Assembly (NCBI GenBank): GCA_012838715.1
Contig: DUOR01000423.1
Span: 1 to 6,091 of the forward strand
Source: Actinomycetales bacterium
Lineage (GTDB): Bacteria; Actinomycetota; Actinomycetes; Mycobacteriales; Mycobacteriaceae
DNA: 6,091 nt
Direction of reading: 5' to 3'
Below, piece by piece: positions 5,339 through 6,091 of this stretch. Made by a program: the position numbers and the translations under genes. Numbering within the stretch: the stretch's first letter is position 1; the number at the start of each line of letters is the position of its first letter. The notes beneath the pieces are model-generated. The model had not been told where the DNA came from, made no database searches, and saw nothing but the letters and a program-made list of their open reading frames with translations.

Positions 5339-6091
5339 ATGGGTACTTCGCGGGGCATGGACTTCACGTGGCAGCCGGTGGCGGATTACCGGGAGCCTGC
5401 CGAAGCCATCGATTTGGATGTGCTCTTCGAGGGTATGCAGCTGGCGGATTCCGTGAGGTTCCATCGGGGATACTTCGACGAGTATTCGGCCACCGTTCGC
5501 GGGGCGAAGGTGACCTATGAGGGGGTCGGTTCATCGAGTTCGGCTTCCTGCAGCCGGTGTTGCAGTTGCGGTGCGGACTATTGCCGGCACATCGGTGCAG
5601 TTGCGCTGCTAGTCCTCGGGCGTGGGCGCGTACCGCCGGAAGCCGAGGCCGCATTGGTTGGTCCTGTTTTCGATGTCAACGAGGTCATCGGCTCGATGAC
5701 GCCTGAATCGATGCGAGAGGTGCTGCGGGCGTTGACGCGCACGCGAGCAGCAGTGACGCCGATGCTGCGGATGCGTGTCAGCCTCAACGCCACATTTTCC
5801 GATGGAGCCTGGCTGGCAGCCGATCCGAACTCCGCTCCGATGAACAAGCTCGAAGCCCAACTCGCGTCGCTGAAGGCGATGCCCGGGAACATCGATTACT
5901 TGGATGCGGCCGTGGAGGAGTTTTGCGGGCTCGCCGACCGGTTCATTGCGGCAGGATTCAGCGACAAGATCAACCCATTGCTTTTCGACGCCGTGTGCGT
6001 CGCTCGGGAGGCGGCCCCCGAATTGGCGGCGCGGCCTTCCCAGCCGCCGTCTGCCGAGCACATTGCGATGATGCAAGAGATTCATTCTCCA
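5339..6091 (+). CDS. SWIM-type zinc-finger protein, 3' end cut by window
   Basis: The frame is open for 251 codons and leaves the window without a stop. It begins MGTSRGMDFTWQPVADYREPAEAIDLDVLFEGMQLADSVRF; the ATG at 5357-5359 (MDFTWQ) is an equally possible start, and neither has a strong ribosome site. Residues about 41-61 (FHRGYFDEYSATVRGAKVTYE) followed by the cysteine cluster fit the beta strands and zinc ligands of a SWIM domain. The ligand pattern is C75-x-C77-x4-C82-x-H84, followed by the hydrophobic helix IGAVALLVL, as in CxC...CxH(I/V)xAV. Two more cysteines (C71, C74) sit directly before it, and the gap between the two ligand pairs is short. The remainder is largely helical and not recognised. 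In bacteria SWIM domains are thought to bind DNA or proteins, and SWIM genes often stand next to SNF2-type helicase genes; whether one follows here is outside the window. It is divergent from the ABC operon, and a link with it is not shown. Confidence 0.8.
   Translation, partial: MGTSRGMDFTWQPVADYREPAEAIDLDVLFEGMQLADSVRFHRGYFDEYSATVRGAKVTYEGVGSSSSASCSRCCSCGADYCRHIGAVALLVLGRGRVPPEAEAALVGPVFDVNEVIGSMTPESMREVLRALTRTRAAVTPMLRMRVSLNATFSDGAWLAADPNSAPMNKLEAQLASLKAMPGNIDYLDAAVEEFCGLADRFIAAGFSDKINPLLFDAVCVAREAAPELAARPSQPPSAEHIAMMQEIHSP

Noticed and set aside
5143..5520. Plus-strand 125-codon frame overlapping the SWIM gene start
   Set aside because: It starts without a ribosome site in the intergenic region and overlaps the SWIM coding frame, which has the recognisable zinc ligands.

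Overview
The window is GC-rich chromosomal DNA from a high-GC actinobacterium. Codon use (GC-rich third positions), a GTG start, GC-rich terminators and the protein styles would fit a Corynebacterium or relative, but that placement is inference and not proven by any single sequence feature. Five of the six coding units lie on the minus strand and one partial gene runs divergently on the plus strand.

Layout from right to left: (i) positions 5339-6091 hold the 5' part of a plus-strand gene for a SWIM-type zinc-finger protein, which runs off the window; (ii) 5018-5338 is a divergent intergenic region with several inverted repeats, including a three-segment arrangement just before the ribosome binding site of the next gene that could form two mutually exclusive hairpins; (iii) 2226-5017 is a tight three-gene ABC importer operon on the minus strand: a lipoprotein binding protein, a LivH-like permease and an ATPase. 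The genes overlap or abut, and the operon is followed by a strong hairpin at 2132-2165. The set resembles the TrpXYZ / COG2984-COG4120-COG1101 type of importer. The substrate cannot be read from the window.

(iv) 1468-1939 holds a small unrecognised gene that is apparently split by a frame change into a 47-codon start and an acidic 117-129-codon remainder. A single base removed would give one 156-residue protein. (v) 1-1407 is a CynX/NimT-type major facilitator transporter missing its C-terminal end, with an unusually long low-complexity N-terminus and short repeats in its central loop.

The window is therefore mostly transport functions. I see no mobile element, RNA gene, CRISPR array or clear defence or biosynthetic system. 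The points most worth a second look are the leader in front of the binding-protein gene, the split small gene, and the Gly/Thr/Ala-rich repeat expansions confined to soluble parts of both membrane proteins.
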